Positions 8,233 to 18,081 of a stretch of DNA of 64,000 nucleotides are shown piece by piece. Location: assembly GCA_965368585.1 (NCBI GenBank), contig CBDUNM010000011.1, positions 1 to 64,000 of the forward strand, given 5' to 3'. The stretch comes from JARRQB01 sp965368585 (GTDB lineage: Bacteria; Pseudomonadota; Gammaproteobacteria; Chromatiales; Chromatiaceae). Position 1 is the stretch's first letter. Each line of letters starts with the position of its first letter. A model generated the notes under the pieces. The model was not told the DNA's origin and made no database searches. It worked only from the letters and a program-made list of their open reading frames with translations. A program made the translations under genes and the position numbers.

Positions 8233-8643
8233 TTATTCAGTCACCTTGCCGCGCAGCCGCTTCAGCTGCCCGCGCTTGGTCTTGCCGTCCACACGCTTAC
8301 GCTGCGAAGATCGCGTCGGCTTGGTCGGCAGCCTCTTCTTACGAGTGACCGTCGCCCGCCGTATGAGTTCCTTCAATCGCTCCAGCGCTTCGGTCCGGTT
8401 CTTTTCCTGCGTACGATGCGTCTGCGCCTTGATAACGACGATACCTTCTTTACTGATACGGCCGTCGGTGAGTGTCAACAGTTTCGCCTTTACGCCCTCG
8501 GGTAAGGTCGACGCATGGATATCGAATCTCAGATGGATGGCACTGGATACCTTGTTGACGTTTTGTCCGCCCGCGCCGCGCGCGCGGATCGGAACAAACT
8601 CGATTTCTTCGTCCGGGATCCGCAAACGGTTGGATATCTCCAC
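8233..8643 (-). CDS. arfB: Alternative ribosome-rescue factor ArfB (peptidyl-tRNA hydrolase)
   Basis: ArfB (YaeJ) frees ribosomes stalled at the end of truncated mRNAs. The 136-residue protein has the catalytic GGQ at residues 25-27 in RARGAGGQNVNKVSSAI. It also has the long basic C-terminal tail (TRKKRLPTKPTRSSQRKRVD) that inserts into the empty mRNA channel. The length matches E. coli YaeJ (140). It begins just 10 bp downstream of the trkH stop, so it is likely co-transcribed. Confidence 0.95.
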   Translation of the reverse strand: MEISNRLRIPDEEIEFVPIRARGAGGQNVNKVSSAIHLRFDIHASTLPEGVKAKLLTLTDGRISKEGIVVIKAQTHRTQEKNRTEALERLKELIRRATVTRKKRLPTKPTRSSQRKRVDGKTKRGQLKRLRGKVTE

Positions 8644-8653
8644 GCGCAGTCCC

Positions 8654-10105
8654 TCAACGCCGCCAGAACGCGGGACTCAGCAAGACCAGCAGGGTGAAGA
8701 TCTCGAGGCGGCCCAGCAACATAGCAAAACACAATATCCATTTGGCCGAGATCTGCAGATCGGCGTAGTTGGCCCCGACCCCGGCCAGACCCGGCCCCAG
8801 GTTATTGATACAGGCGGCGACCGCCGAAAACGCGGTCATCAGTTCGATCCCGGTCATGGCCAGCGCCAGGTACATGGCGGTGAAACTCGCGACGTACAAG
8901 GCGAAGAAACCCCACACGGCTTCCACGACCCGCGACGAAATCGTCTTATCCCCGACGCGCACGGGGATTTGCGCACTCGGATGGATAAGGCGGGTGATCT
9001 CGCGTACCCCTTGTTTGATCAGCAGCAGCAGGCGGATCACCTTGATGCCGCCGCCGGTCGAGCCTGCACAACCACCGACAAAACTGGCAAACAACAGGAC
9101 GATCGCGAGAAATCCCGGCCAGTTGTAGAATTCCGCCGTGGTAAAACCCGCTGTCGTGCCGATGGAAACCGCCTGAAACAGGCCCTGCACGACGGCATCC
9201 CAAGGGTCGTCGTACACCCGGTCGTGGTACAGCCCCGCGATCACGACAACGACCACCGCACCCACCAGCGCCGCGTAGAATTTGAACTCGGAATCCAGAA
9301 AATAACCGGCCAGGCTGCGCTGACGGAAGGCCACGAAGTGCAGTGAGAAATTGACGCCGGCGGCGAACATGAAAAAGACCGCGATCAGGTCGATGGTTGT
9401 GCTGTCGAAATATCCCATGCTCGCGTCGTGCGTGGAGAAGCCGCCGATCGCGACGGTGGAAAAAGCATGTCCGATCGCGTCGAACATGGTCATGCCGGCA
9501 ACCCAGTAGCCCAGCGCGCACACCACCGTCATACCGAGATAGATATACCACAGGGCCTTCGCCGTCTCGGTGATGCGCGGCGTCAGTTTGGCGTCTTTCA
9601 TCGGCCCCGGCGTCTCGGCGCGATACAACTGCATGCCGCCGATGCCGAGCATGGGGAGCACGGCCACGGCCAGCACGATGATACCCATGCCACCCAGCCA
9701 TTGCAGCTGCTGGCGGTAGTAGAGAATGGACTCAGGCAGTCCGTCGAGCCCGACAATGACCGTGGCGCCGGTTGTCGTCAATCCGGAAACCGATTCGAAC
9801 ACGGCGTCGGTTACGGTCAGGTGCGGCTGTTCCGACAGCATGAAGGGCAGGGCACCGATGGCCGACAACACCGTCCAGAACATTACGACGACGACGAAGC
9901 CATCGCGCAAACGCAGTTCCCGATGCATGTCCCGCACCGGCAGCCAGGCCAGCAGACCCAGCACTATGGTGATCCCGAAGGCGCTGAAAAAGGGCGCGAT
10001 CGCCCCATCGCGGTAGAGCAGGGACACCAGCATGGGCGGTACTAGCGTCAGGCTGAACACCATCAGCAGAATACCCAGTATGCGTTGTACGGCCCAGAGC
10101 TGCAC
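8654..10105 (-). CDS. trkH: Trk potassium uptake channel subunit TrkH
   Basis: Integral membrane K+ channel subunit of the Trk system, 483 residues (E. coli TrkH 483). Selectivity-filter loops are visible, for example SGLTTTGATVIVGLD, AFSTVAIGGFSTHD and IGTTAGFTTAEFYNWP, each in front of a membrane helix, with the basic filter-gating region GGCAGSTGGGIKVIR. It lies 40 bp downstream of trkA, which encodes the cytoplasmic gating ring, so the pair makes a complete Trk system. Confidence 0.96.
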   Translation of the reverse strand: MQLWAVQRILGILLMVFSLTLVPPMLVSLLYRDGAIAPFFSAFGITIVLGLLAWLPVRDMHRELRLRDGFVVVVMFWTVLSAIGALPFMLSEQPHLTVTDAVFESVSGLTTTGATVIVGLDGLPESILYYRQQLQWLGGMGIIVLAVAVLPMLGIGGMQLYRAETPGPMKDAKLTPRITETAKALWYIYLGMTVVCALGYWVAGMTMFDAIGHAFSTVAIGGFSTHDASMGYFDSTTIDLIAVFFMFAAGVNFSLHFVAFRQRSLAGYFLDSEFKFYAALVGAVVVVVIAGLYHDRVYDDPWDAVVQGLFQAVSIGTTAGFTTAEFYNWPGFLAIVLLFASFVGGCAGSTGGGIKVIRLLLLIKQGVREITRLIHPSAQIPVRVGDKTISSRVVEAVWGFFALYVASFTAMYLALAMTGIELMTAFSAVAACINNLGPGLAGVGANYADLQISAKWILCFAMLLGRLEIFTLLVLLSPAFWRR

Positions 10106-10144
10106 GGCCTCAACACCTCCGACGAGGCCGTCTTCGGGTCGCCC

Positions 10145-11518
10145 TCACAGGAAGATCACCCCGACCTGGAACAGGCGCTCGACATCGGCTATCCGCTTCT
10201 TGTCCACGAGAAACATAATCACGTGGTCCTCGGATTCGATCACCGTATCGTGATGCGCGATGATGACATCCTCGCCGCGCACGATCGCGCTGATGTTGGT
10301 GCCCTCCGGCAAGCGGATTTCTTCGATGCGCCGACCGACCACCTTGGACGACTTGAAATCGCCGTGAGCGACCGCCTCTATCGCCTCGGCCGCGCCGCGG
10401 CGCAATGCGTGCACCATCACCACATCGCCGCGCCGCACATGCGTCAGCAAGGTGCCGATGGTCGCCTGCTGTGGTGAAATGGCGATATCGATCGGTCCGG
10501 ACTGGACGAGTTCGACGTACGAGGCGCGGTTGATCAACGCCATCACCTTGCGCGCGCCCAGCCGCTTGGCCAGCATGGCCGATAGAATGTTGGCTTCATC
10601 GTCGTTGGTGACGGCACAGAACACGTCGGTATCTTCGATGCTTTCCTCCAGCAGCAGATCCTCATCCGCGCCGTCACCCGCCAGCACGATGGTGTGCCGT
10701 AGATCTTCGGAGACGCTCCGGGCCCGCTCGATGTCACGTTCGATGATTTTCACCCGGTAATCGTTTTCCAGGGCACCCGCCAGGCGCCGGCCGATGTTGC
10801 CACCACCTGCGAATATGAGACGCCGAAAGGGCTTTTCGGCGCGTCGCAGTTCGCGCATCACCGCCGGAATGTTGTGGCTTGCCGCCAGGAAAAAGACCTC
10901 GTCGTCGACTTCGATCACGGTTTCGCCGTCGGGTTGAATCGCCCGCCCGCGCCGATATATCGCCGCCACGCGCGCTTCCGCGCCGTGCAGATGTTCGTTC
11001 AGTTCCCGTAGTTGGTGCCCGACCAGAGGGCCGCCGTGGTATGCCCGTAACGCCACCAGACGAACCCGTCCGCCGGCGAAATCCAGTACCTGCAGGGCGC
11101 CGGGGTGTTCGATCAGCCGCAGCACATAGTCGGTAACCAGTTGTTCCGGGCTGATCAGGACATCGATGGGCAAGGCACCCTGGGCAAACAGCGCCGGGTA
11201 TTTCAGGAATTCAGGGGCGCGCACGCGGGCGATTTTCTTCGGGGTGTGGAACAGGGTCCACGCCGACTGGCAAGCGACCATGTTGGTTTCGTCGGAGTTG
11301 GTCACCGCGATGATCATGTCGGCATCGTCCGCGCCCGCCCTCTTGAGCACGTCGGGATGGGCCGCATGACCGGACACTGTTCGAATATCGAGCCGGTCCT
11401 GCATTTCGCGCAGTAACCGAGTGTCGCGATCCACGACCGTGATGTCATTGGCTTCACTGGAAAGGTTTTGCGCGACCGTAGTGCCGACCTGGCCCGCACC
11501 CAGGATGATTATTTTCAT
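10145..11518 (-). CDS. trkA: Trk potassium uptake regulator TrkA
   Basis: Cytoplasmic NAD(H)-binding gating subunit of the Trk channel, 457 residues (E. coli TrkA 458). It has two RCK repeats, each with a Rossmann fold: MKIIILGAGQVGTTVAQNL at the N terminus and RLIFAGGGNIGRRLAGAL near residue 230. Each is followed by a TrkA-C domain (AEARVAAIYRRGRAI; GTNISAIVRGEDVIIAH). It sits between the NtrX-like regulator and trkH, extending the usual rsmB-trkA linkage. Confidence 0.97.
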   Translation of the reverse strand: MKIIILGAGQVGTTVAQNLSSEANDITVVDRDTRLLREMQDRLDIRTVSGHAAHPDVLKRAGADDADMIIAVTNSDETNMVACQSAWTLFHTPKKIARVRAPEFLKYPALFAQGALPIDVLISPEQLVTDYVLRLIEHPGALQVLDFAGGRVRLVALRAYHGGPLVGHQLRELNEHLHGAEARVAAIYRRGRAIQPDGETVIEVDDEVFFLAASHNIPAVMRELRRAEKPFRRLIFAGGGNIGRRLAGALENDYRVKIIERDIERARSVSEDLRHTIVLAGDGADEDLLLEESIEDTDVFCAVTNDDEANILSAMLAKRLGARKVMALINRASYVELVQSGPIDIAISPQQATIGTLLTHVRRGDVVMVHALRRGAAEAIEAVAHGDFKSSKVVGRRIEEIRLPEGTNISAIVRGEDVIIAHHDTVIESEDHVIMFLVDKKRIADVERLFQVGVIFL

Positions 11519-11606
11519 TGGATTGGCGAATTTTTATGATTATCCGTCATTGTACGCTGAGCGGCCCGTTGGATTCGCGCCCGCCCGGCAACCAGACCGG
11601 GCGCTG

Positions 11607-12980
11607 TCAGCGGCGCTCCTTGATCTCGATGCCGACCGAGCGAAGCTTGCGATACAGATGGGTGCGCTCCATACCGACGTCTTGCGCCATCTTGCTCACG
11701 TTGCCGCCGTGTTTGTCGAGCTGGTATTCGAGATAAACGCGCTCGAAAGACTCACGGGCTTCACGCAACGGTTGATCGAAAGACAACCCCGGCAGTCCGC
11801 TGGCCGCCGGATCGATGGCGGCCAGCGCTCCCATCGCGCTTTGCACCTCTTCCTGGGTGATTTCCTCGCCGGCGCCCAGTATAAGCAGGCGTTGTACCAG
11901 ATTGCGCAATTCCCTGACATTTCCCGGCCAATCGTGGTTGCGCAGAAAGTTTTGCGCGCCGACGCTGAAATGGCGGTAGGTCAGTTTTTCGTGTTCGACA
12001 AAGTAGTCGACATAGTGCGTCAACAATTCCGGTATGTCTTCCCGATGATCGCGCAGCGGCGGCACCTCCAGCGGTACCACATTCAGCTGATAAAACAGAT
12101 CCTCGCGAAAACGTCCCGCGTCCACTTCGGCTTGAAGATCCCGCTGCGTCGCAGCGATTATTCGAACGTCGATCGCCACCGGTTCCGCCCCGTCGACCCG
12201 CAAAAACGAACCGGTATCCAGGGCACCCACGAGCTGCGCCTGGGCCTCGAGGTCCATATCGGCGACCTCGTCCAGAAACAGGGTGCCGCCGCTGGCCTGC
12301 TCCAACCGCCCGTAGTGCGTCGCCTCCCCGACCTCGCTGCCGAACAGCTCACGCGCGGCATTACCGGGCATGATCCCGCTGACACCGAAATCCACGAACG
12401 GCAGATCACGGCGCGGGCTGTGAGCGTGCAGATACCGCGCGAAGGTTTCCCGGCCGCTGCCCGGCTCGCCGGCTATCAGCACCCAGGTATCGTGTTGCGC
12501 GACACGCTTCACCTGTTCGCGCAGACGCTGCATCATCGGACTGCGTCCGACCGGCTCGGTCGGCTGCGGTGCGCGGCGGCGCAACCCGACGTTTTCGCGG
12601 ACCAGTCGGTCGGTCTCAAGCGCCCTTTGTACGGTCAGCAGCAGTTTGGCGAGCGACAAGGGCTTTTCCAAAAAGTCGTAGGCCCCCAGGCGCGTCGCCT
12701 CGACCGCGGTTTCGACGGTACCATGACCCGACATCATGATCACCGGACAGGGCAGACCATCTCCCTCGAACCACTCCTTGAGTAAGCTGATACCGTCGAG
12801 ATCGGGCATCCAGATGTCGAGCAGGATCAAATCGGGACGTCGCTCGCGCAATGCGTGGCGGGCGCTCGCGCCATCTTCCGCCGTCGATACCTGGTAACCC
12901 TCGTCTTCGAGTATATCCTTGACCAGTTCCCGAATATCCACCTCGTCGTCCACGACCAGCACCGATGATGCGCTCTTCAT
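11607..12980 (-). CDS. NtrX-like AAA+ response regulator lacking GAFTGA
   Basis: A 457-residue NtrC-family protein with a receiver domain (residues 5-120; acidic DD 11-12, phospho-acceptor Asp55, Lys107), AAA+ domain (about 145-385) and Fis-type HTH (about 410-457). Walker B (GGTLFLDE, 231-238) and FREDLFYQLNV are present. Two key features are altered. Walker A reads GEPGSGRE (171-178) with Arg in place of the catalytic Lys, and the GAFTGA loop that contacts sigma54 is missing (ELFGSEVGEATHYGRLEQA, about 211-229). It is therefore unlikely to activate sigma54 polymerase in the standard way, as is also known for some alphaproteobacterial NtrX. It overlaps the kinase gene by 4 bp and is its expected partner. 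Confidence 0.9.
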   Translation of the reverse strand: MKSASSVLVVDDEVDIRELVKDILEDEGYQVSTAEDGASARHALRERRPDLILLDIWMPDLDGISLLKEWFEGDGLPCPVIMMSGHGTVETAVEATRLGAYDFLEKPLSLAKLLLTVQRALETDRLVRENVGLRRRAPQPTEPVGRSPMMQRLREQVKRVAQHDTWVLIAGEPGSGRETFARYLHAHSPRRDLPFVDFGVSGIMPGNAARELFGSEVGEATHYGRLEQASGGTLFLDEVADMDLEAQAQLVGALDTGSFLRVDGAEPVAIDVRIIAATQRDLQAEVDAGRFREDLFYQLNVVPLEVPPLRDHREDIPELLTHYVDYFVEHEKLTYRHFSVGAQNFLRNHDWPGNVRELRNLVQRLLILGAGEEITQEEVQSAMGALAAIDPAASGLPGLSFDQPLREARESFERVYLEYQLDKHGGNVSKMAQDVGMERTHLYRKLRSVGIEIKERR

Positions 12981-15208
12981 GTCTTACTCCCCCCCAGCGC
13001 AACCGACGAAAATTCGCTGGGTGTCGCTATGCTTTGGCTGTCTTCGTAGGTCGGCAACCGAACGGATACCCGCGCACCGCCCTGGGGCAGATTGTCTGCG
13101 GCGATCTTGCCACCGTGCTCTTCGACGATCTTCTTGACGATCGCCAGACCGAGCCCCGTACCTTTGGACTTGGTGGTCACATACGGTTCGAATACCCGGC
13201 CGATGACGTCGTCGCCGAATCCCGGGCCGTTGTCTTCGACGCTGATCTGCGCATAACGCGCGTCGGGACCTCCCACCGATTCCGTACGCACCGTGACCAG
13301 ACCGTCGTCGCGCTCGGCGACCGCTTCCTGCGCGTTCTTGACCAGGTTGTGGAGCACCTGACGCAACCGGATGGGGTCGGCCTCCACATGCGTGCCGGGC
13401 GCTCCGGGCTCCATGCACACCCTGGGCAACGCGTCGCGATACAGTTCCGTCACGCCGGCCACATAGGCGTCGAGTTCGATGGGTTCAACTTCGATATTGG
13501 ATGGTCGGGCGTAATCTGAAAACGCGTTGACCATGGTCTTCATGGCCTCGACCTGCAGGACGATCGTGTGGGTCGCCCGATCGAGGATCTTGGCGTCGTC
13601 ATCGACCAGTCGCGATAACAGCTTGCGCCGCATCCGATCGGCCGACAACTGGATCGGGGTCAGCGGATTCTTGATCTCGTGCGCCAGGCGGCGCGCCACC
13701 TCGCCCCATGCGGCGTCGCGCTGCGCCTTCACCAGTTCCGTCACGTCGTCGAACACCAGCACCTGGCCGCGCGCCGCGCCGTCGTCTTCGGCGCCCAGCG
13801 GCGAGCGTCGACACAGAAGCACCTGACGACCGTCGGCGCGAAACAGATTTACCTCCTTGGACCAGGCCTGGCGTGGTCGCTCCAATCCCGTCCGCACCGC
13901 TTCGACGAATGGCAGCAAGGGCGCACTCAACTCGCACATCGCATCCAGATACTGCCCCAGATAGTCATCAACCGGTATGCGCAGAATCTGATTGGCCGCA
14001 CGGTTGGCCGTTTGTATCTGACCGAGATCGTCCAGCGCCATGACCCCGGTCGAAAGCCCACCCAGCACGGTCTCGAGATAGGCATGCTGGGTCTGCAGCT
14101 CACGCCGGCTGCTGTCGGCGGCATTGCGCGCATGGGCGATCCGTCGGGTCATGGCGTTGAACGAAGCAACCAGAAATGACAGCTCGTCACGCGACTTGGG
14201 AACGGGCAGCTGCTTGTCATAGTCGCCCGCGGCCACCGCGCGCGTGCCCGCCGCGATATTCGCAATCGGCGCGACCATGCGCCGGGCGGTGAAAAACGCC
14301 GCCCAAACCGCGGCGAACAAGCTCACCAGCAACACCAGGGACAAGGCGAGGGAAAAGCTGAATTTTATCGAATCGCGCAGATAGACACGGGTTTTAAAGG
14401 TGACGTACGCATCCTGCACGCGTTCGCTCAGACCGCCGATGGTATCCGGGATCGGGTACAGGGCCTGCAGCATGAAGCCGCGCCCCAGGGGGTCGCTCAC
14501 CAGACTGCGCACGTGAAGGTGTGCCGCGGTCCCAACCGGGGTCATGCCCACGTAATTCTTGCCGCTCAGGACCTGCTGGATAATGGCCGATTCGGGCAGG
14601 TCGGGGACCAGCACGCCGGAGTCGGCGTTAGACGACGCCAGCACGTTGCCGGCCGGGTCGATCAGCGCCAGTTCGGTGGCGTCGGCCTCAATCCGCAATT
14701 CACCCACCGACAGGGCCAGCGCCGGCGTCGAGGAATCTTCCAATTCGTAGACCAGCCGTTCGGTGGTCCTCAATAGCACGCGTTTGTGCAGATCCAGCGA
14801 GGCACGCCCCAGTCGTAACGCGTCTTCCATGGCGGATTCGATACTGACGTCGAACCAGGTATCGATACCGCGCAGCAGAAACTGCAGCGAGTAGTAGTAA
14901 ACCACGGTCACGGGCGCCAGTGACAGCAAGGTGAACAACACGACCATGCGGCCGGTCAGACGCGACCCGGCCACTTCGTCGCGGTATTCGCGGGCCAACC
15001 GGTACAGGTTGTACGCCACCAGCAGGGCCAGAATGGCCAAACCGGTTACGGTAACGACGAGCAGCGGTACAAACCATAGACTCAGGCTTTCGGAGTCCTG
15101 TACCGCGTTGCTGATCATGTGCAGCGCAGCCAGCAGCACCGCCAGCAATATGATCACCGCCACTGCGCCCAACCGCCAGCGTTTCACAGCTGCAGGCGCC
15201 ATTCCCAC
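12977..15208 (-). CDS. NtrY-like sensor histidine kinase
   Basis: A 743-residue membrane kinase. Two N-terminal hydrophobic helices (about 12-35 and 44-70) and a third (about 88-110) come first. An extracytoplasmic sensor segment (about 115-280) and another membrane helix (about 285-312) lead into HAMP (RRMVAPIANIAAGTRAVAAG) and PAS (about 375-485). HisKA (ARRLAHEIKNPLTPIQLSAD, phospho-acceptor His) and HATPase (LVKNAQEA N box, DNGPGFG and GTGLGLAI G boxes) follow. This is the NtrY architecture. It presumably phosphorylates the adjacent regulator. The signal is unknown; clustering with trkAH and rsmB recurs in related bacteria and suggests an envelope or ion signal. Confidence 0.92.
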   Translation of the reverse strand: MGMAPAAVKRWRLGAVAVIILLAVLLAALHMISNAVQDSESLSLWFVPLLVVTVTGLAILALLVAYNLYRLAREYRDEVAGSRLTGRMVVLFTLLSLAPVTVVYYYSLQFLLRGIDTWFDVSIESAMEDALRLGRASLDLHKRVLLRTTERLVYELEDSSTPALALSVGELRIEADATELALIDPAGNVLASSNADSGVLVPDLPESAIIQQVLSGKNYVGMTPVGTAAHLHVRSLVSDPLGRGFMLQALYPIPDTIGGLSERVQDAYVTFKTRVYLRDSIKFSFSLALSLVLLVSLFAAVWAAFFTARRMVAPIANIAAGTRAVAAGDYDKQLPVPKSRDELSFLVASFNAMTRRIAHARNAADSSRRELQTQHAYLETVLGGLSTGVMALDDLGQIQTANRAANQILRIPVDDYLGQYLDAMCELSAPLLPFVEAVRTGLERPRQAWSKEVNLFRADGRQVLLCRRSPLGAEDDGAARGQVLVFDDVTELVKAQRDAAWGEVARRLAHEIKNPLTPIQLSADRMRRKLLSRLVDDDAKILDRATHTIVLQVEAMKTMVNAFSDYARPSNIEVEPIELDAYVAGVTELYRDALPRVCMEPGAPGTHVEADPIRLRQVLHNLVKNAQEAVAERDDGLVTVRTESVGGPDARYAQISVEDNGPGFGDDVIGRVFEPYVTTKSKGTGLGLAIVKKIVEEHGGKIAADNLPQGGARVSVRLPTYEDSQSIATPSEFSSVALGGSKT

Positions 15209-15741
15209 ACTTCGCTTTCAAGGTCCCAGGCGCGGGACATGTAGGCTTTTGGACGCAACGGCAGCGGCAGTGCGTCGACGTCCAAAAAGGTTTTCATACG
15301 CAGTCGATACTGTTCACCGGGAGTCAACTGATCGATGTGCGTCACCGGGAAGCTCGCAATCCTTCCCAGGGCGCGTAAGGCAGCCGCCCGCGTTGCAAAA
15401 CTCTGATGAGCACCGGTCTGCAGGTCGTGCAGATCGAACAAACCCGACAGGGGGTGGAACCGCAGCACGCTGCGCAGGCGATTCTCCACCACGTCCGAAT
15501 GCCATATCCAGGCGCTGTCGCGCCGCAACTGCACGTGCAGTTCGAAGGTCAACGGCACGCCGTGTTCAAGCGCTTCCAGCGCCGTTTCACTGAGTTCGTA
15601 GCGCACGTCGGCGTCGACCAACACGTTTTCGTCGCGCATCGCAACTTCCACCCGTTCGAACTCGAAAGCCGGATCCGCTCCCCGGACAACCCCTGAGAAC
15701 ACCACCAAGGCCGCGCCGATTAGCCGAGGCCACGTCATCAC
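15184..15741 (-). CDS. DUF4390 domain-containing exported protein
   Basis: A 185-residue protein with an N-terminal signal peptide (MTWPRLIGAALVVFSGVVRG, cleavage near ARG|AD around residue 22). It then has a DUF4390 domain, which is beta-rich, with DADVRYELSETALEALEHGV, PLTFELHVQL and MSRAWDLESEVWEW at the C terminus. The function is unknown. It always seems to precede the NtrY-like kinase in this gene order; here it overlaps it by 25 bp. An accessory role to kinase sensing at the envelope is plausible but inferred. Confidence 0.88.
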   Translation of the reverse strand: MMTWPRLIGAALVVFSGVVRGADPAFEFERVEVAMRDENVLVDADVRYELSETALEALEHGVPLTFELHVQLRRDSAWIWHSDVVENRLRSVLRFHPLSGLFDLHDLQTGAHQSFATRAAALRALGRIASFPVTHIDQLTPGEQYRLRMKTFLDVDALPLPLRPKAYMSRAWDLESEVWEWRLQL

Positions 15742-17087
15742 TGCGCCGTTTCCCGTCGGGTCAACAGCGCGTAAAAGAAGCCGTCCCCGCCAGCATCACC
15801 CGGCAGGAACTGGCGGCCGAGACCGCAGGCTCGACCTTCGTCGGCCGCTATAGGTATTGAGATCGCGTCCTTTCGGCTGCGCATAAATGACTCTATCTGA
15901 CGTTCGTTTTCCGCGGAAATCACTGAGCAGGTAACATACAGCAACTTGCCCCCTGGTTTAAGCAAAGGCCATACCGCATGCAGTATTTTTTCCTGGCGCT
16001 TCGCCAGCGCGGCGATATCCGCGGCGCGACGCAACAACAGGATATCGGGGTGGCGCCGCACGACCCCCGTCGCCGAACAGGGCACATCCAGCAGTATTCG
16101 ATCATAACGGACCTCAGCCCACGCACCGAGCGGCTGGGCCGCGTCGCCGGCGCAGAGTTGCAAGCTTTGCCCCAGCCGGTCGGTCGTCTCTCGCACCCGC
16201 GCGAGGCGCTGCGCGTCGATGTCGAGCGCCGTCATCCGCAGGTTCGGCGCCAGTTCCATAAGATGCCCGGTCTTGCCGCCGGGCGCTGCGCAGGCGTCCA
16301 GTACGCGTTGTCCGTCACGCGGGTCCAGCAAGCCCGCGGCGCGCTGCGCGTTGACGTCCTGTACCGAGACCAATCCCGCTGCGAAACCGGGCAGCTGCAA
16401 GACGTCAGCCGGACGATCGAGCACCAAGGCGCTGGAAACGCCCGCGACGGGTCGCGCCGTGCAGCCGGCCCCGGTCAGGAGTGCCGCGTAATCCGACCGG
16501 GTGATTCGATTAAGGTTGACCCGGAGCGCCATCGGCGGATGTTCGTTGAGCGCCGCCGCCACCCGTTCCCAATCCGCCGGCCATGTCGTGCTGAGTTCGG
16601 CGATCAGCCAGTCGGGTAGTGCGTATCGTGTGCCTGCGGCGGCGTCCAGGCCCGCCGTCAGTGCGGCGGTTTCGCGTTGAAACCGCCGCAAGGCGCCGTT
16701 CAGCACTGCGGTCGCCCAAGCCTTGTTCAGCTGGCGCGCGGCACCGGCCGTTTCGGCAACGGCCGCGTGCGCGGGTACGCGGGTGTGCTGCAACTGGTAA
16801 AGTCCGCATAGCAGCAAGGCCCAGATATCGCGGTCGCGGTCTTTGAACGGCCGGGCAAGCAGGCGCGTCCCGATCACCGACAACCGCCAGTACCAGCGGC
16901 AGACCCCGTAGGCGAGTTCCGCCGTCAGCCCGCGGTCGCGTGCTGGCACGAATGCGCTGTGTCTGGGCAAGCTGGCGCTGAGGGATCGTCCGCGCAATAC
17001 GTCGGCGACCGCCAGTGCCGCGGCCCCGCGCGGTCCCGGCGGTTGCCGGCGTTTAACCGAGTTGGATGCCTTGGATGGCGTGGGCAT
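15738..17087 (-). CDS. rsmB: 16S rRNA (cytosine-967-C5) methyltransferase RsmB
   Basis: SAM-dependent m5C methyltransferase acting on C967 of 16S rRNA, 449 residues. The N-terminal NusB-like RNA-binding domain (about 20-150) is followed by the Rossmann MTase domain with DACAAPGGKTGHLMEL (motif I, SAM binding), LLDVPCSATGVVRRHPDI (Pro-Cys motif IV) and YVTCSV (catalytic Cys motif VI). The start codon overlaps the end of fmt by 35 bp. A slightly later start cannot be excluded. Confidence 0.95.
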   Translation of the reverse strand: MPTPSKASNSVKRRQPPGPRGAAALAVADVLRGRSLSASLPRHSAFVPARDRGLTAELAYGVCRWYWRLSVIGTRLLARPFKDRDRDIWALLLCGLYQLQHTRVPAHAAVAETAGAARQLNKAWATAVLNGALRRFQRETAALTAGLDAAAGTRYALPDWLIAELSTTWPADWERVAAALNEHPPMALRVNLNRITRSDYAALLTGAGCTARPVAGVSSALVLDRPADVLQLPGFAAGLVSVQDVNAQRAAGLLDPRDGQRVLDACAAPGGKTGHLMELAPNLRMTALDIDAQRLARVRETTDRLGQSLQLCAGDAAQPLGAWAEVRYDRILLDVPCSATGVVRRHPDILLLRRAADIAALAKRQEKILHAVWPLLKPGGKLLYVTCSVISAENERQIESFMRSRKDAISIPIAADEGRACGLGRQFLPGDAGGDGFFYALLTRRETAQ

Positions 17088-17988
17088 TGACGAAATCTGC
17101 TGCGTTCATGGCGCGTTTGCCCGGCATCTGCAGCCGGGTAATACGCAACAGACCGTCCCCGGTCGCCACATCGATACCGGCCCGGCCCGCGGCCATGACC
17201 ATGCCGGGTGACCCGGTTGCTCCGTTGACTGGCGTCGCTTCCCAAATCCTCAGATTGACGCCTTCAAACGCGGTGTGGGCCACCGGCCAGGGATTGAAGG
17301 CGCGTACCAGTCGTGAGATCTCCACCGCCGACCCCGACCACGCCACTTGCGCTTCGGTTTTACTGAGTTTCTTGGCGTAAGTCGCCCGCGTTTCGTCTTG
17401 CGGCTCCGGTATCGTGCTACCGTTGGCGATACCCGGCAGGGCCTTCGCCAACGCCTCCGCGCCCAGGTCTGAAAGTTTGTCGTGCAGACTGCCGCCGGTA
17501 TCGAGCGGTGCGATCGGCAGTCGTGCGACCTGCAACACGGGGCCCGTGTCCAGACCCTTTTCCATTCGCATGATGGTTACGCCGGTCTCCTCATCACCGG
17601 CCAGGAGCGCACGCTGGATCGGTGCGGCACCGCGCCAGCGCGGAAGTACCGAGGCGTGTATATTGACACAGCCCAAGCGCGGCGCCTGCAATACACGTTC
17701 GGGCAACAGCAGTCCGTATGCCACCACGACCATCAGATCGGCGTGCAGGTGTTCCAGGGCAGCAAGGTCGGCCTCGTCCTTGAAGTTCAACGGCTGATAG
17801 ACCGGCAACGCTGCCGCCAGCGCCGCTTCCTTCACCGGGCTGGGCGTCATGCGGCGCCCGCGACCCGCTGGACGATCGGGTTGGGTATACACGGCGATCA
17901 CGCTATGCGGCCCCGCCAGCAAGCGCTTGAGCGGGGGGACCGAAAATTCGGGCGTACCGGCGAATACGATTCTCAAGGTATCTGACAT
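17053..17988 (-). CDS. fmt: Methionyl-tRNA formyltransferase
   Basis: Formylates initiator Met-tRNA using 10-formyl-THF. The protein is 311 residues (E. coli Fmt 315). It has LRIVFAGTPEFSVPPLKRLL at the N terminus and the catalytic block INIHASVLPRWRGAAPIQRA (Asn-His...) at about residues 108-127, followed by TGVTIMRMEKGLDTGPVL. The C-terminal tRNA-binding domain follows. def, whose product removes the formyl group, lies upstream in the same direction across a 93-bp gap. Confidence 0.97.
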   Translation of the reverse strand: MSDTLRIVFAGTPEFSVPPLKRLLAGPHSVIAVYTQPDRPAGRGRRMTPSPVKEAALAAALPVYQPLNFKDEADLAALEHLHADLMVVVAYGLLLPERVLQAPRLGCVNIHASVLPRWRGAAPIQRALLAGDEETGVTIMRMEKGLDTGPVLQVARLPIAPLDTGGSLHDKLSDLGAEALAKALPGIANGSTIPEPQDETRATYAKKLSKTEAQVAWSGSAVEISRLVRAFNPWPVAHTAFEGVNLRIWEATPVNGATGSPGMVMAAGRAGIDVATGDGLLRITRLQMPGKRAMNAADFVNAHAIQGIQLG

Positions 17989-18081
17989 GACAACGACGGC
18001 CGCTGTCGGCCGCTCTCCAGGGGCAAAGTGGAACGCGGGTCACCGGAGCGGATTCCGACGACCCAAACGCGACTGCTTACA

